From Brachycybe producta (taxonomy: Eukaryota; Arthropoda; Diplopoda; Playtdesmida; Andrognathidae), in contig JAUPFP010000016.1 in the NCBI GenBank assembly GCA_036925085.1, positions 2,938,903 through 3,002,902 on the forward strand: a DNA stretch of 64,000 nucleotides, in the 5' to 3' direction. Every line of letters begins with the position of its first letter. Position 1 is the stretch's first letter. Under the pieces are notes generated by a model, which was not told the origin of the DNA, did no database searches, and was given only the letters and a program-made list of their open reading frames with translations. The translations under genes and the position numbers were made by a program. Below, piece by piece: positions 29,001 to 34,559 of this stretch.

Positions 29001-32000
29001 TATTCAAATAAATTTGGCATTTACAAGGGGGCAAGCACCCCTTGCCAATATGTGCAGGCGCCTATGAAGAATACTATTGTGTTGAGCCTACACAAAGTCA
29101 ATAATCAAAAGTGACTAGTATGCAAATTAATAAAGAATCTCATTAGTAATGAATGACACATCAAATTGTCAAGTACATTTTTAGTGCAAACATATTTGAG
29201 TTGTTACAACACAGGTGACACAGCACTGTACAGATAATTTGTAAGTAATGTGACCCCGGCGGCTTCAAGTGACACATTGTTATAAGTTCACATTGATTTT
29301 CTCTCAATCAAATTCTTGTCACATTTTCTATTTTTTTTTTTGGTTGTTTCTTCTTTATAATTCAATCGAATTCGATATCATTTAAGATGTGTTTTCCTTT
29401 TATATTTACCTGAGTGCTATTGGTTAAACAGACTCCCTTTTCTGTACAAGAATGTTCAAATGTACCACGAGAACAACGATTAGATTTGACAGTGATATTT
29501 CCTCGAAAACACCGATGATAAACAGCATCACCCATGTGACAATCACCTGAGGAAAAAAAAAACGAAAAAACAAAATAAATCAATTTGTGTCATTCAGCAG
29601 TACTTACTTAAGTGGCATTTGGCAAAGAAAATTATCGCAAAATGTTCCTTCTAAATGGCAACATGTTGCATTCTAATCTTAATAATTGGATTATCCTCTT
29701 GGAAATACTGCAATTTTTACAATATGCGTCAAACATGGGAGCCAGCAAATACTGGCAAGGAGGAAGGCTTGCCCCTCCCTTTTTCAAATTTAGCCATTGT
29801 CAAGTCCTTTGCCACTGCCCCGTTAAACAATCTTGCGGGCGACCTTGTGCCCCAAACGTAATAAATATTTTTAGCCAAAATTGTAAATTAATTATTATTC
29901 CACATTAAAACGCGCCTTTGAGAAATACTTGAAAAGTTTTTTAAAAGCTAGAAGATTATATGAATCAGGGGCGGACTTGCTTATCAAGTAATAGACATTT
30001 TCTCCCGATGGACCCGCTTAGTTTGAGCGCCAATTTTTCCAATAAGAGGACGATAAAAAAATCATAATTAAAAATCACCCCAAAAAATTAATCCGAAAAA
30101 AAAAAAGAATGTAAACTAGAAAAATATTGTAGTAATAAAAAATAATTTTGCCAGTTTTTGACATTTTTGTTAAAAAAAAGTTTTTGCTCGCTATGCTAGC
30201 TGAAAATTTGTACAAAATAGCAAAAGAAATTGACACTTTTATGGGCCCGACCGGCAAATTATATTTCTCGGGCCGTTTTATTCTCCCAGTCTCCCCCTGA
30301 CTTGAATCACTTAACGGTGTTTTCACGTTGTTTGCAAGTGACATTTTACGAATCTGAATGATTTTTCAGACTTTTGACCTAACTTAACTTAAAAGTGAAA
30401 ACCGAACATCAAAACACCCTTAAGCAAAATCCTTTACTCGTGCATTTTCTAAAACACTTTCAATTTCTTATTAATGTTGTTTCTGAAATGCGAAATAACT
30501 TTTAAAAAAAAGCCCTATTCAATCGTTCTCCTATATTTGCATATTACAATGCCTGCTCACAAAACGGATTTTGCAAAGATCTTTTGGACAGATGCTAAAC
30601 TTAACTATTAACTGGAAAACTCTAGCTTCTGTCCAGCTTTTTATTGAAAAAAAGGGCATAATTGCGTTTGCTTTACTGATTCCATCAAATGAAAAATGCT
30701 ACTAAATATATAAAGCCTTTTAAAGTGTTGACTGAATCTGGGGCTCAACTCATAAAATGTTGAGAACCTCTACAAGTCAATAAGGCTAAAATTGATGCGA
30801 CAGAAGTTAAAATTTGTTTTACGAACACAAATGTTTTGAAGAGAATAATAAACCGTCCATTAGTAAAGAAAAAATAATTCTCCAAATTTGCATTGATTTT
30901 ACATTTGCGACAACCATAAACAACGCTAACGTTACTTTTAAGTACATTTCAGTTAATTTGCAAAGCATTTATCTAAAGACGAATGGACGTCAAAAGGCAC
31001 TTTGAAAAGAAAGGAGTAAATCTTATACACTTTTTATCTGTTTCCTTTTTGGCAAACTAAATAAATCACTTCTTCAAGTAACTAAAAGTCAAATTTAAGA
31101 AGAAGAAAGAAAAAAAACTTGTCACTTAAAACTTTAAATTTTTTTTTAAAAATAAACAATTACCTACCAACAATAATAAAGTGACCTTTAGCAACTTGAA
31201 CAGGGTTCACAGTCACGTTACTATTTGAAAGAATTTCCGATAAAACACTTTGACCACTTGAATTACAGGTGGACACACCGACATCTTCCTCCTCTTTATT
31301 TAGAATGTACAAAATGATTTTCAGATTTGCAGTTTTGTTGGCTGCATTCTGGACATCCATAAAAAACCTGAAAACAACAATCAGATAAAATAAACATTCA
31401 ACTCAATGAACTGAATGAACATAAATCGCATTTTCAAAAGTTCCATAATATTTCATAGTTTTATTTTTTCACTTAATTTTAAGGATGACACACCATTTAA
31501 ATTTAATATCGAAGAGCCTTTTTTTTTTCCACATAGACCACTTTAGGTGGTCGAGTTCGACTGCAAAATGTAGCCGGCTTATCGCCAAGATCGACCACTC
31601 GAATCGACTTTTTATTTGCAGTTCGCGCAACAATACAAGGACCACTTTCAAACCACCGCAGTCAACTCGAGTGGTCGGTTTTGGTAACAAGCCGGACTAC
31701 CTTATGCAGTCGAACGCGACCCATCACAAGTGATTTAGTGTGAAAACAGTTTTAGTTATTCTGTAGCTTTTATTGAAATTCATGCAAATTAAAACTAAAA
31801 AATATTTTATAAAATCAAAATGAACAAAAGCAAATAAATTACTTTTTTATATAAAAAAAATCGAAAAAAAATGATAGTTTTTTAAAAACGTTCCTCAAAC
31901 TCTGAATGCCCTCTGTATTTCAGAAGCAACATTAACGTTTACTTGGAAGTGATTTAGAAAACTAGAAAAGTAGCTGAATCATGTTAGATTAATGACGTGC

Positions 32001-34484
32001 TGATATATTTTAAAATAAGCTTTTTATGGTAGCTTGAAAATGACAAGTTTGAAGGAGACAACAAACGACATTTTTTTAAATTTTATTCATAAAAAAGTTT
32101 ATTTTGAAATATAATGACTGATTCAGCTACTCTTCTAGTTTATAAAACACATTTTTTTCTTAATGAAGGTCTTGAAAGGTAATTACAGCACGATTATCAA
32201 CTGTTTTATAAAACATTTTAAAGCTTCATCAAAAAAAAAAAAGCTGAGAAACTGAACGCATTCAGTAAATATATTATTCATTAGAAAAGCATGAAATCCG
32301 AAGTGGTGATCCCTGGTTATTTGAATGAACTTTGAGACAGTTCAGTGAATGAGTAGATTGGTTGAAAAATTTGGTATTATTAGGTCCTAAAATCGTTTAA
32401 ATGGTCCATTGCATAGTGATGATGGATTTAAAATCAAGTTGGCGTCTAACATTTGAAGCTTAGCAAGCGGCTAACCCAATATCAAGGCAATATGCCATTC
32501 ATTTCGCAAGAAGAAAAAAAAAAGTTGACCTTATTCCAAACCATTAGACCTTTTATCGACTGTGACAACCACATTTCTACTTTGAAAACACTTCCATAAA
32601 AACACATAGATAAGAAACAAATTTTTGGCACATGTTCTGTTCTTCTAATGTTAAAACTGGTGAACAAAAATCTTGTTTCTTATCTTCTTTTTTCTTTCTT
32701 TCAATGGATTTAGTATTATATATTATATGTCTTCATTCTTTCACTCACTGAAATCATTCATTTCAAAAGGAAGCAATAATAATTTAACACAGAACAACAG
32801 ACATAAATTTAAAGAAAAAATACAAACATAATACAAAAAAAAAATCTATTATAAATCAACGATTAACTTGTCAAGTATAATTTATGTAATCTCACAAAAA
32901 TATATTGATGAATTTCTTTGATAATTTCATATGTACAGACTATGAAAAAATTAATAGCAACCACGTTACAGTTACATGTTAATTTCCATCAATTTCTGTC
33001 AATATTCATTGTGAACCTTTAATTGAAATAAAAAAACTACATATATTTTAGAACATACTGTATTTCTGTAACAAAAAATTGTCGATTTTGTCTGTATACA
33101 AAGTTTTTTTTTTTTTAATTATAATTATCAACAGTCATATTTTTATTTAACTCAAATCCAAAACCAAACCAATGATACTTAAGAGCCTACAGTGAAAAAA
33201 AAACTTACAAAAATCTTCGCATGTAGGCGCTTCTGTAGCTGTGACGTCAACATGTGGCAAAAAAATCAATTTTGATACACTTTTGTCCGCCATTTTTTCT
33301 CTTATCGATGGATAAAAGTGGGTATATTTTAATAACGACTCTTTTTGGGGTAAATATGCACTACTGAAAAAAGGAAGAGCAACTTTTGATCTACAATGGT
33401 GAGTAATTTGATTCGTATACAATTAGTGGTCAAACTTTAGGGTACTATGAAATTTATTGTTAGTGGGAAGTTTGATCCTATAAAATGTATAAACGGAGGA
33501 GCGTTTGTCGCCTATGGGATTTAACATGAGCTAAAAAAATACGAGATTTTAAAATGAAATTAAAAATAGAAAAACTAATTATAAATTTGTGCCAATGTAT
33601 CACTAGATGAGCAACATTGTTATGTACATATTGCAATTTGAATTTTGAAAATCACAAATTTTGTTGCAGAAAACAAAACATTTGTGTGAACCATGTATTT
33701 TTAAATAGGAATTTAACATGGGCTAAAAATACGAGATTTTAAGTGAAATTAAAAATAGAAAAACTAATTATAAATTTGTACCAACGTATCACTAGATGAG
33801 CAATATTGTTATGTACATATTGCAATTTAAATTTTGAAAATAACAATTTTCATTGCAGAAAACAAAACATTTGTCTGAACCATGTATTTTTTAAAATAGG
33901 AATTTCTCTTTCTCATTGGTTTCAATGGCTTAGCTGTGGGGCGCCACTAAACGGCGAAAAGTGGAACTATAATTGTCATCTGCTAATATTCAAAATGGCG
34001 TCACACGGCTCTTAAGGCTCTTAGGCTCTTAGGCTCTTAAGGCTCACAGGCTCTTAAGGAAGAATCACGCGTGCTGAAAAATCAGCAGAAATTAGAATAT
34101 TTAGAATAATTCTGTGTTCATTTGCACGCAAAGCATATATGGATGGCGTGCTTTACAAACTGGAATTCAGTGAGATTTTATTAGGCGTGTTTAATTCTTG
34201 ACTTAGATTGGCAATTTCTAGTATTTTATTGTTACATGGCAACAATCTCTTCATACAGTTTTAGCTCTAAAATAAAGTGTGTGATTGATAATCTTTTGGT
34301 TGGTATTTATTTTTCTATAGCTGTATATATTAGGCCTATAACAATTTTCAAAAAAATTATGTATTTTTGTTGTTTTTTTTACTGACCTTACACCATCCCC
34401 ATCTTGAATGGTGATCAATTGTAATGATGACAGATCAGTGCTGTTATTATTATTGGAAGCCAAACTCTCCTCATCACATGGGAC
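1975..34484 (-). CDS. DNER: DNER-like EGF-repeat single-pass receptor (11 exons, 5' incomplete)
   Basis: Eleven exons, every one GT...AG and every junction in matching phase, give 517 codons plus stop. In order: an Asn-rich spacer with N-glycosylation sites (1-99), a Cys-containing linker (100-130), seven EGF-like repeats (about 129-395), a juxtamembrane linker, one membrane helix (about 426-448, [18 protein letters not shown]), and a 69-residue cytoplasmic tail ending [12 protein letters not shown]. Known family features that match: a spacer rich in Asn/Ser before an atypical first EGF (C..KGVC), then [10 protein letters not shown], a VGIC stretch at the inner end of the helix, a YxxPhi sorting motif (YQRF here) near the membrane and an NLYDAS-type motif near the C terminus. 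Vertebrate DNER has ten EGF repeats, two before the spacer; those two are not seen and one after the spacer appears to be missing. DNER is a Notch-pathway-linked neuronal membrane protein. Function is inferred from architecture; orthology rests on recalled family sequence. Confidence 0.82.
2111..2922. other. Intron, AT-rich, no feature seen
   Basis: This is the distal part of the last DNER intron. It holds poly-A and poly-T runs and short AT words only; no exon or clear repeat terminus was recognised. Confidence 0.4.
2923..3766. mobile_element. TTAA-flanked nonautonomous element, copy 1
   Basis: TTAA (2923-2926) plus GAGCCTA at the left is mirrored by TAGGCTC plus TTAA (3763-3766) at the right, giving an 11-bp terminal inverted repeat counting TTAA. 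A nearly identical copy is at 33179-34015. TTAA duplication is typical of piggyBac- and Kolobok-type transposons; the family here is not recognised. Inside, 3261-3452 and 3453-3642 are a tandem duplication of about 190 bp. On the minus strand 2953-3037 opens with ATGGCGGAC and stays open to a GTAAGT donor. Confidence 0.7.
3938..4067 (-). CDS. DNER: DNER exon 10: transmembrane helix
   Basis: The acceptor CCCTTAG is above 4067 and the donor CG|GTTAG is below 3938. Phase is 1 in, 2 out. The exon encodes [18 protein letters not shown], a hydrophobic helix of about 18-20 residues with the Gly from the previous exon, followed by basic [15 protein letters not shown], consistent with a positive-inside stop-transfer. 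YQRF fits the YxxPhi endocytic and sorting motif described for DNER tails. Confidence 0.85.
4198..4730. mobile_element. Tc1/mariner-type MITE with TA duplication
   Basis: The left end CAGTGTCTCCC begins after TA (4196-4197); the right end GAGCACGCTG finishes before TA (4731-4732). The arms are long and inverted: GGTTGTTAATAACTGCCATG on the left against CATGGCAGTTATTAACAAC on the right. Size is 533 bp and no intact transposase is seen. CAGTG ends and a TA target fit Tc1/mariner. A fragment of the same family is at 21768-21860. Confidence 0.72.
5157..5525. repeat. Dispersed repeat, copy 1 (partner at 28443)
   Basis: This shares a collinear stretch with 28443-28945: AAAATAGCCT, then a CCCAGACTTGGTCACCTATT-like segment, ACAGGATATTTT and TTCTTGCAAGCAAAG near the right end. 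No termini or coding potential were identified. A CA microsatellite of about 20 bp sits at its left edge (5136-5154). Confidence 0.55.
5546..5840 (-). pseudogene. Decayed mariner/IS630-superfamily transposase C-terminus
   Basis: The lower-coordinate edge reads AAGGTGTTCATAAAGTCC, a terminal motif common in IS630/Tc1/mariner relatives. Reading inward on the minus strand, different frames give degraded fragments, including [13 protein letters not shown] and NGGYVES. These resemble the usual C-terminal 'R......C...NGGH.EHL' pattern of DDE_3-type transposases. Frames are broken, so this is a relic. Identification rests on motif recall. Confidence 0.4.
6333..6784. mobile_element. hAT-type MITE, copy 1 (CAGGGGTGGAC-type ends)
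   Basis: The right end, read inward on the minus strand, is AGGGGTGGACTAACCTATCG; the left end begins CAGTAGGACTGGAAG. The same end style and internal T-rich blocks occur at 29966-30299 and 50384-50764. Ends of the form CAGGGGCGGACT are common in hAT elements. Boundaries are approximate and I could not confirm a duplication. Confidence 0.45.
6790..7590. other. Intron, no feature recognised
   Basis: AT-rich DNER intron with short CA runs (about 6805-6815). The open frame on the minus strand here has no recognisable domain and no flanking splice sites of note. Confidence 0.35.
7600..7790. repeat. Dispersed repeat HP-F, fragment
   Basis: It contains AACGTCAAGTGAACATTTTT and CCATTGACATTTCATGAAAA, which match in inverted orientation the repeat at 12780-13175 (TTCATGAAATGTCAATGAAA) and relate to 47838-48357. 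It seems to be part of a foldback family; ends are not resolved. Confidence 0.45.
7850..8170. repeat. Diverged relative of the TTAA-element internal unit
   Basis: The order of words ATCACTAGATGA, then GCCCATTGCACTTTGAAAA, then a ACTGTATTTTTTAAAAAT block parallels the 190-bp unit of 2923-3766 (ATCACTAGATGAGCAATATT, then ATATTGCAATTTGAATTTTG). It is an old copy at lower similarity, without recognisable ends. Confidence 0.4.
8740..9140. other. GC-richer island inside DNER intron
   Basis: Base composition jumps from the AT-rich surroundings to near-balanced GC, with CpG-containing words such as CATGCGCGCGCACCG and CCACGGCCGTG. A TATATAAACGAGG TATA-like motif stands at about 9136-9148. Short plus-strand frames (8686-8880, 8913-9191) show no recognisable domain. 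It could be an old LTR or an unrecognised regulatory region; no LTR ends could be drawn. Confidence 0.35.
9705..9800. repeat. Dispersed repeat HP-J, copy beside exon 9
   Basis: CATTAATGCAACAGTCAGG, then CTCATTTAAATAAACC, CAGTAATATTGAGCTGACA is repeated with changes at 16330-16425. Both copies lie in DNER introns upstream (in minus-strand terms downstream) of coding exons. Confidence 0.5.
9825..9932 (-). CDS. DNER: DNER exon 9: juxtamembrane linker
   Basis: The acceptor GATTTTACAG is above 9932 and the donor GTTG|GTAAGA below 9825; phase 1 in, 1 out. It encodes [20 protein letters not shown], then a segment ending FYNVYIAV, which runs into the membrane helix of the next exon. No cysteines are present, as expected for a stalk between EGF repeats and membrane. 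Confidence 0.82.
10035..10407. mobile_element. MITE with ATAGCAACCA terminal inverted repeats
   Basis: It starts ATAGCAACCA at 10035 and ends TGGTTGCTAT at 10407. A second family member, in opposite orientation, starts ATAGCAACCA at 32954 and shares TTTCTGTCAA and ACATATATTTTAGAACAT. No coding potential was seen. Confidence 0.6.
10377..10442. repeat. Perfect 66-bp palindrome
   Basis: The left arm 10377-10407 and right arm 10412-10442 are exact reverse complements over 31 bases, separated by AAAA. The left arm is the right end of the MITE above; the right arm is a second inverted copy of the same end. DNA or RNA could form a 31-bp hairpin with a 4-base loop. Confidence 0.9.
11085..11875. mobile_element. 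HP-A hairpin MITE, copy interrupted by another repeat
   Basis: The left arm contains GTGTTTTAGAAACTAGAAAG; the inner stem ATCTTTCAAAACA pairs with TATTTTGAAAGATACCAACA; the right arm starts CTACCGTTCTAGTTTCTTAA and breaks at 11372. The missing right flank (CCTGAAACTCAGAATTAACG, then AAATCAGCTG) resumes near 11810. The intervening 11373-11800 is a separate element. Confidence 0.62.
11373..11800. mobile_element. Element nested in HP-A
   Basis: It is bounded by CTGCATATTTGCTTTC at the left and GAGCAAATATACAG at the right, which are imperfect inverted repeats. Inside there are several AAGCTTTAAAGC-like and GCAGTCTGGCCTTA-like words. The host HP-A copy continues on both sides. The superfamily is not known. 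Confidence 0.5.
12780..13175. repeat. Dispersed repeat HP-F, longest intronic copy
   Basis: It contains CTTGACGTTTTTGTGTTCAA, CAAAAACGTCTCTGGAGC, GCATTAGTCACTACAGTGG and ends TTCAGCCACCTTAAA. Each has a counterpart in 47838-48357 (CTTGACGTTTTTGCGTCCAA, CAAAAACGCCTATGGAGC, GCATTCGCCACTGCAATGG). The two copies are diverged. Confidence 0.6.
13259..13387 (-). CDS. DNER: DNER exon 8: EGF repeat 7
   Basis: The acceptor TATACTAG is above 13387 and the donor CAAG|GTATGC below 13259; phase 1 to 1. It encodes [14 protein letters not shown], then [14 protein letters not shown]: six cysteines with the CxC...GFTG..C ending of a canonical EGF-like domain. The first residues (PEC) close the previous EGF. 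Confidence 0.87.
13469..13562 (-). CDS. DNER: DNER exon 7: EGF repeat 6
   Basis: The acceptor TTTTTACAG is above 13562 and the donor ACGG|GTTTGT below 13469; phase 0 in, 1 out. It encodes [15 protein letters not shown], then [11 protein letters not shown]; the last cysteine of this EGF comes from the next exon. It lies only 81 bp from exon 8, the shortest intron of the gene. Confidence 0.87.
13590..14047. other. Intron between EGF exons, no element recognised
   Basis: It holds an imperfect tandem of short words around 13660-13760 (CAAATGGAACAAATGCCAA, GGAAAAAGCACCAATTGGAA and variants), a minisatellite-like run of about 18-bp units. Nothing else is seen. Confidence 0.45.
14048..14190 (-). 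CDS. DNER: DNER exon 6: EGF repeat 5
   Basis: The acceptor TTGTTTAG is above 14190 and the donor ATCAAG|GTATGT below 14048; phase 1 in, 0 out. It encodes [18 protein letters not shown], then [17 protein letters not shown] and GPGYTGNRC. The order 'C..EY.EC...PC' matches the corresponding boundary of vertebrate DNER repeats. Confidence 0.88.
14317..14594. mobile_element. MITE HP-H, copy 1
   Basis: The left arm GGCACACAGTGACACAGACC, then TCGATTTCGACTGCAAAAT is inverted at the right as ATTTTGCAGTCGAAATTGAC, then AAGTGGTTTGTGTGCTAA. Relatives are at 31527-31752 and 39926-40442. Open frames here are by-products of the arms. Confidence 0.55.
14600..16320. other. Intron, mostly unassigned
   Basis: AT-rich DNER intron. 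Some GC-richer words occur at 15640-15760 (GAATGGCGTCTCATAAAGAG) without a recognisable element. No exon of this gene is needed here, as the flanking exons join in phase. Confidence 0.4.
16330..16425. repeat. Dispersed repeat HP-J, second copy
   Basis: GCATTAATACTACTTTCAG, CTCATTTAAATAATCCGACC and CAGTAATCATGAGTTGACA parallel 9705-9800. Confidence 0.5.
16838..17062 (-). CDS. DNER: DNER exon 5: EGF repeats 3 and 4
   Basis: The acceptor TGTTTTAG is above 17062 and the donor CCAG|GTAAAT below 16838; phase 1 to 1. It encodes two complete cores: [14 protein letters not shown] with [13 protein letters not shown], then [14 protein letters not shown] with YQCFCSPG. The second has the NxNEC start typical of calcium-binding EGF repeats and the short 'CIHGIC' loop also seen in vertebrate DNER. 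Confidence 0.9.
17147..17188. repeat. (CAA)n microsatellite
   Basis: About 13 CAA units lie just upstream (in gene direction) of the exon 5 acceptor. Confidence 0.9.
17200..18125. other. Intron, no feature recognised
   Basis: AT-rich sequence between exons 4 and 5 with a short AT run at 17830-17843. No repeat termini were seen. Confidence 0.4.
18129..18282 (-). CDS. DNER: DNER exon 4: end of EGF 1 and EGF 2
   Basis: The acceptor TTTCATTACAG is above 18282 and the donor TATG|GTGAGT below 18129; phase 0 in, 1 out. It encodes [20 protein letters not shown], then [10 protein letters not shown] and FQCLCPYG. The [10 protein letters not shown] junction between EGF 1 and EGF 2 is close to the vertebrate DNER junction as I recall it, the strongest single argument for the assignment. 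Confidence 0.88.
19257..19463. mobile_element. Foldback MITE with 9-bp target duplication (Mutator-like)
   Basis: The ends are ACAGGCAATT and AATTGCCTGT. Arms of about 75 bp, including AGAAGTTGGCTCCGCCC and TATGACGAACG, are inverted around a loop of about 50 bp. The flanks 19248-19256 and 19464-19472 are both CCTTGTGGT, a 9-bp duplication typical of Mutator-like elements. A related hairpin is at 37514-37655. Confidence 0.78.
19535..19640. repeat. HP-A right-arm fragment
   Basis: CTCTTCTAGTTTCTAAAACA followed by TTTCAATTTATTATTTTTGT is the right arm of HP-A. The matching left arm sits at 20270-20410, facing away, with about 700 bp between. Confidence 0.6.
20270..20410. repeat. HP-A left-arm fragment
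   Basis: ATGTTTTAGAAACTAGAAGA, then GAATCTATTTAAGAGAATTT is the left arm of HP-A without its partner downstream. Confidence 0.6.
20657..20930. mobile_element. Harbinger-like MITE (GGCCnnnTTCAC ends)
   Basis: The left end after TTA reads GGCCACTTCACTCACTG, with GTTCACACGAACCACTTTG following; the right end reads AAAGTGGTCCATGTGAACC and GGGCC before TAA. The inverted arms are imperfect. A TWA flank suggests PIF/Harbinger, but hAT is not excluded. Confidence 0.5.
21106..21225. repeat. (AT)n microsatellite, two tracts
   Basis: Two AT tracts are each preceded by a CATGTATAAnACTAATAT word, so the flank and tract were duplicated together. Confidence 0.9.
21768..21860. repeat. Fragment of the Tc1/mariner-type MITE
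   Basis: GTGTCCCAAAAATGCATACA, then TTTGGCTGCTAATAAGTGCC matches the left arm of 4198-4730. It is cut off where HP-A sequence begins at about 21862. Confidence 0.65.
21862..21995. repeat. HP-A right-arm fragment
   Basis: GTGATTGAGCTACCCTTCTA, then GTTTCCTAAACACATTCAAA, ending near AAAAACCATCTTAA. It abuts the mariner-type fragment directly. Confidence 0.62.
22000..22780. other. Intron, no element recognised
   Basis: AT-rich. A plus-strand open frame at 22316-22552 has no recognisable domain. Confidence 0.35.
22790..23245. mobile_element. HP-A hairpin MITE, full copy
   Basis: The left arm GTGTTTTAGAAACTAGAAGG (from about 22839) is inverted by CTTCTAGTTTCTAAAACACT at about 23150. Outer parts include GGTGGTTTTTAATG and GAAAATAAGCTGTTCC. 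The loop has been replaced or expanded by an AGATATATATA repeat at 22991-23113. Confidence 0.75.
22991..23113. repeat. AT-rich microsatellite in HP-A loop
   Basis: Runs of ATATATAGAT and ATAGATCTATATATAT occupy the apex of the HP-A hairpin. Confidence 0.85.
23250..23870. other. Intron, no element recognised
   Basis: AT-rich filler between two HP-A copies. Confidence 0.35.
23878..24245. mobile_element. HP-A hairpin MITE, full copy
   Basis: The outer left end CTTAAGATGGTTTTTAAAGT is the clearest terminus of the family. The arm TTTTAGAAACTAGAAGGGTA pairs with CTACCCTTCTAGTTTGTAAA. Inner stem words TTTCAAAATAAGC and CATCTTGAAATATTTC are present. Confidence 0.78.
24250..26995. other. Long intronic stretch without recognised elements
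   Basis: AT-rich DNER intron. A short GC-richer patch at 25875-26045 repeats CTCCTGGAA and TTCTGGAA-like words (GAAGGCCTCC, AAGCTTCTGGAAACTG, AAGCTCCTGGAACCTC). An AT run of about 24 bp is at 25156-25178. No exon is expected, because exons 3 and 4 join in phase. Confidence 0.4.
27003..27525. mobile_element. HP-A hairpin MITE carrying a SINE in its loop
   Basis: The left arm GTGTTTTGTAAACTAGATGG and inner ATCTTTCAAAATAAG are matched by CTACCCTTCTAGTTTCTAAA and an outer AAACCACCTTAAG at the right end. The two halves are separated at the apex by the SINE at 27213-27336. Confidence 0.75.
27213..27336 (-). mobile_element. tRNA-derived SINE with (CAAA)n tail
   Basis: On the minus strand, TTGGTGTAGTGGTTAG (A box, 27305-27320) is followed by ATGGGTTCAATCCC (B box, about 27277-27290), the pol III internal promoter pair of a tRNA-like head. 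About 45 bp of body follow, then four CAAA units (27217-27232). GATTTAACTT and GATTAACTT flank it as an imperfect target duplication. It is too short and incomplete to be a functional tRNA. Confidence 0.72.
27896..28089. repeat. (TC)n and (CAT)n microsatellites
   Basis: A TC run lies at 27896-27915 and an interrupted CAT run at 28044-28089, with unassigned AT-rich DNA between. Confidence 0.8.
28443..28945. repeat. Dispersed repeat, copy 2 (partner at 5157)
   Basis: It begins near GCCATGGGCGTCCGCAGGAT and carries AAAAATAGCCTCAAATACG, GGCTTGACCACCTATTTTTG, ATAGGATATTTTCGAAAG and TTCTTGCAAGCAAGGGAAGC, collinear with 5157-5525 but about 130 bp longer in the middle. A short related piece, CAATCTTGCGGGCGACC, is at 29827-29843. 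Confidence 0.55.
29410..29546 (-). CDS. DNER: DNER exon 3: linker and start of EGF 1
   Basis: The acceptor TTTTTTCCTCAG is above 29546 and the donor ACTCAG|GTAAAT below 29410; phase 1 in, 0 out. It encodes [39 protein letters not shown] and LTNSTQ. The first EGF starts with an atypical C.EKGVC and is completed by exon 4. Two N-x-T/S sites (NIT, NST) are present. Confidence 0.83.
29900..30510. mobile_element. HP-A copy interrupted by a hAT-type MITE
   Basis: The left arm GTTTTTTAAAAGCTAGAAGA and the right part (GGTGTTTTCACGTTGTTTGC, CATTTTCTAAAACACTTTCA) are diverged HP-A. The copy is split by 29966-30299. Confidence 0.5.
29966..30299. mobile_element. hAT-type MITE, copy 2
   Basis: The left end is CAGGGGCGGACTTGC; the right end read inward on the minus strand is CAGGGGGAGACTGGGAG. 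The 8-bp flanks are ATATGAAT and ACTTGAAT (six of eight matching), consistent with an aged hAT duplication. It is nested in HP-A. Confidence 0.6.
30515..31160. other. Intron, no element recognised
   Basis: AT-rich sequence between the interrupted HP-A copy and exon 2. A plus-strand open frame (30814-31005) shows no domain. Confidence 0.35.
31168..31367 (-). CDS. DNER: DNER exon 2: N-glycosylated spacer
   Basis: The acceptor TTGTTTTCAG is above 31367 and the donor GTTG|GTAGGT below 31168; phase 2 in, 1 out. It encodes [20 protein letters not shown], then [20 protein letters not shown] and [18 protein letters not shown]. Three N-glycosylation sequons (NKT, NSS, NVT) are present. Its place between an Asn-rich stretch and the first EGF fits the DNER spacer, which otherwise lacks a named domain. 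Confidence 0.8.
31527..31752. mobile_element. MITE HP-H, copy 2
   Basis: ACCACTTTAGGTGGTCGAGT and TCGACTGCAAAATG at the left resemble 14317-14594; the right side has TGCAGTCGAACGCGACCC and ATTTAGTGTGAAAAC. Internal GTGGTCG-type inverted words allow extensive folding. Confidence 0.5.
31905..32240. mobile_element. HP-A hairpin MITE, full copy
   Basis: GTGATTTAGAAAACTAGAAA at the left pairs with CTCTTCTAGTTTATAAAACA at the right; the inner stem has ATTTTAAAATAAGCTTTTTA against AAGTTTATTTTGAAATATAA. Confidence 0.7.
32250..32950. other. Intron, no element recognised
   Basis: AT-rich; no exon needed here, because exons 1 and 2 join in phase. Confidence 0.35.
32954..33110. repeat. Second copy of the ATAGCAACCA MITE (partial)
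   Basis: It starts ATAGCAACCACG and contains TCAATTTCTGTCAA and ACATATATTTTAGAACAT, matching 10035-10407 in reverse orientation. Confidence 0.55.
33179..34015. mobile_element. TTAA-flanked nonautonomous element, copy 2
   Basis: TTAA (33179-33182) GAGCC on the left; GGCTC TTAA (34012-34015) on the right. It is nearly identical to 2923-3766, including the internal tandem duplication. The minus-strand start-codon segment at 33209-33293 is again 85 nt from ATG to a GTAAGT donor. A run of GGCTCTTA-like units follows the right end. Confidence 0.75.
34016..34060. repeat. Short tandem array of the element end (GGCTCTTAx)
   Basis: About five units of GGCTCTTAA / GGCTCTTAG directly continue the right terminus of the TTAA element. 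Several units restore a TTAA site. Confidence 0.75.
34387..34484 (-). CDS. DNER: DNER exon 1 (of those placed): Asn-rich spacer start
   Basis: The acceptor TTTCAAAG is above 34484 and the donor GTAAG|GTCAGT below 34387; phase 0 in, 2 out. It encodes [20 protein letters not shown], then [12 protein letters not shown]. One cysteine followed by an Asn/Ser-rich stretch is what vertebrate DNER shows at the same place. An upstream exon must exist, because there is no start codon or signal peptide here. Confidence 0.78.
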
Positions 34485-34559
34485 CTTTGAAATCAACAAA
34501 AAACAAAAATTAAAATGAATTTAATAATTTCTCTTTAGATTAAATAAGCAAAGATGGGA

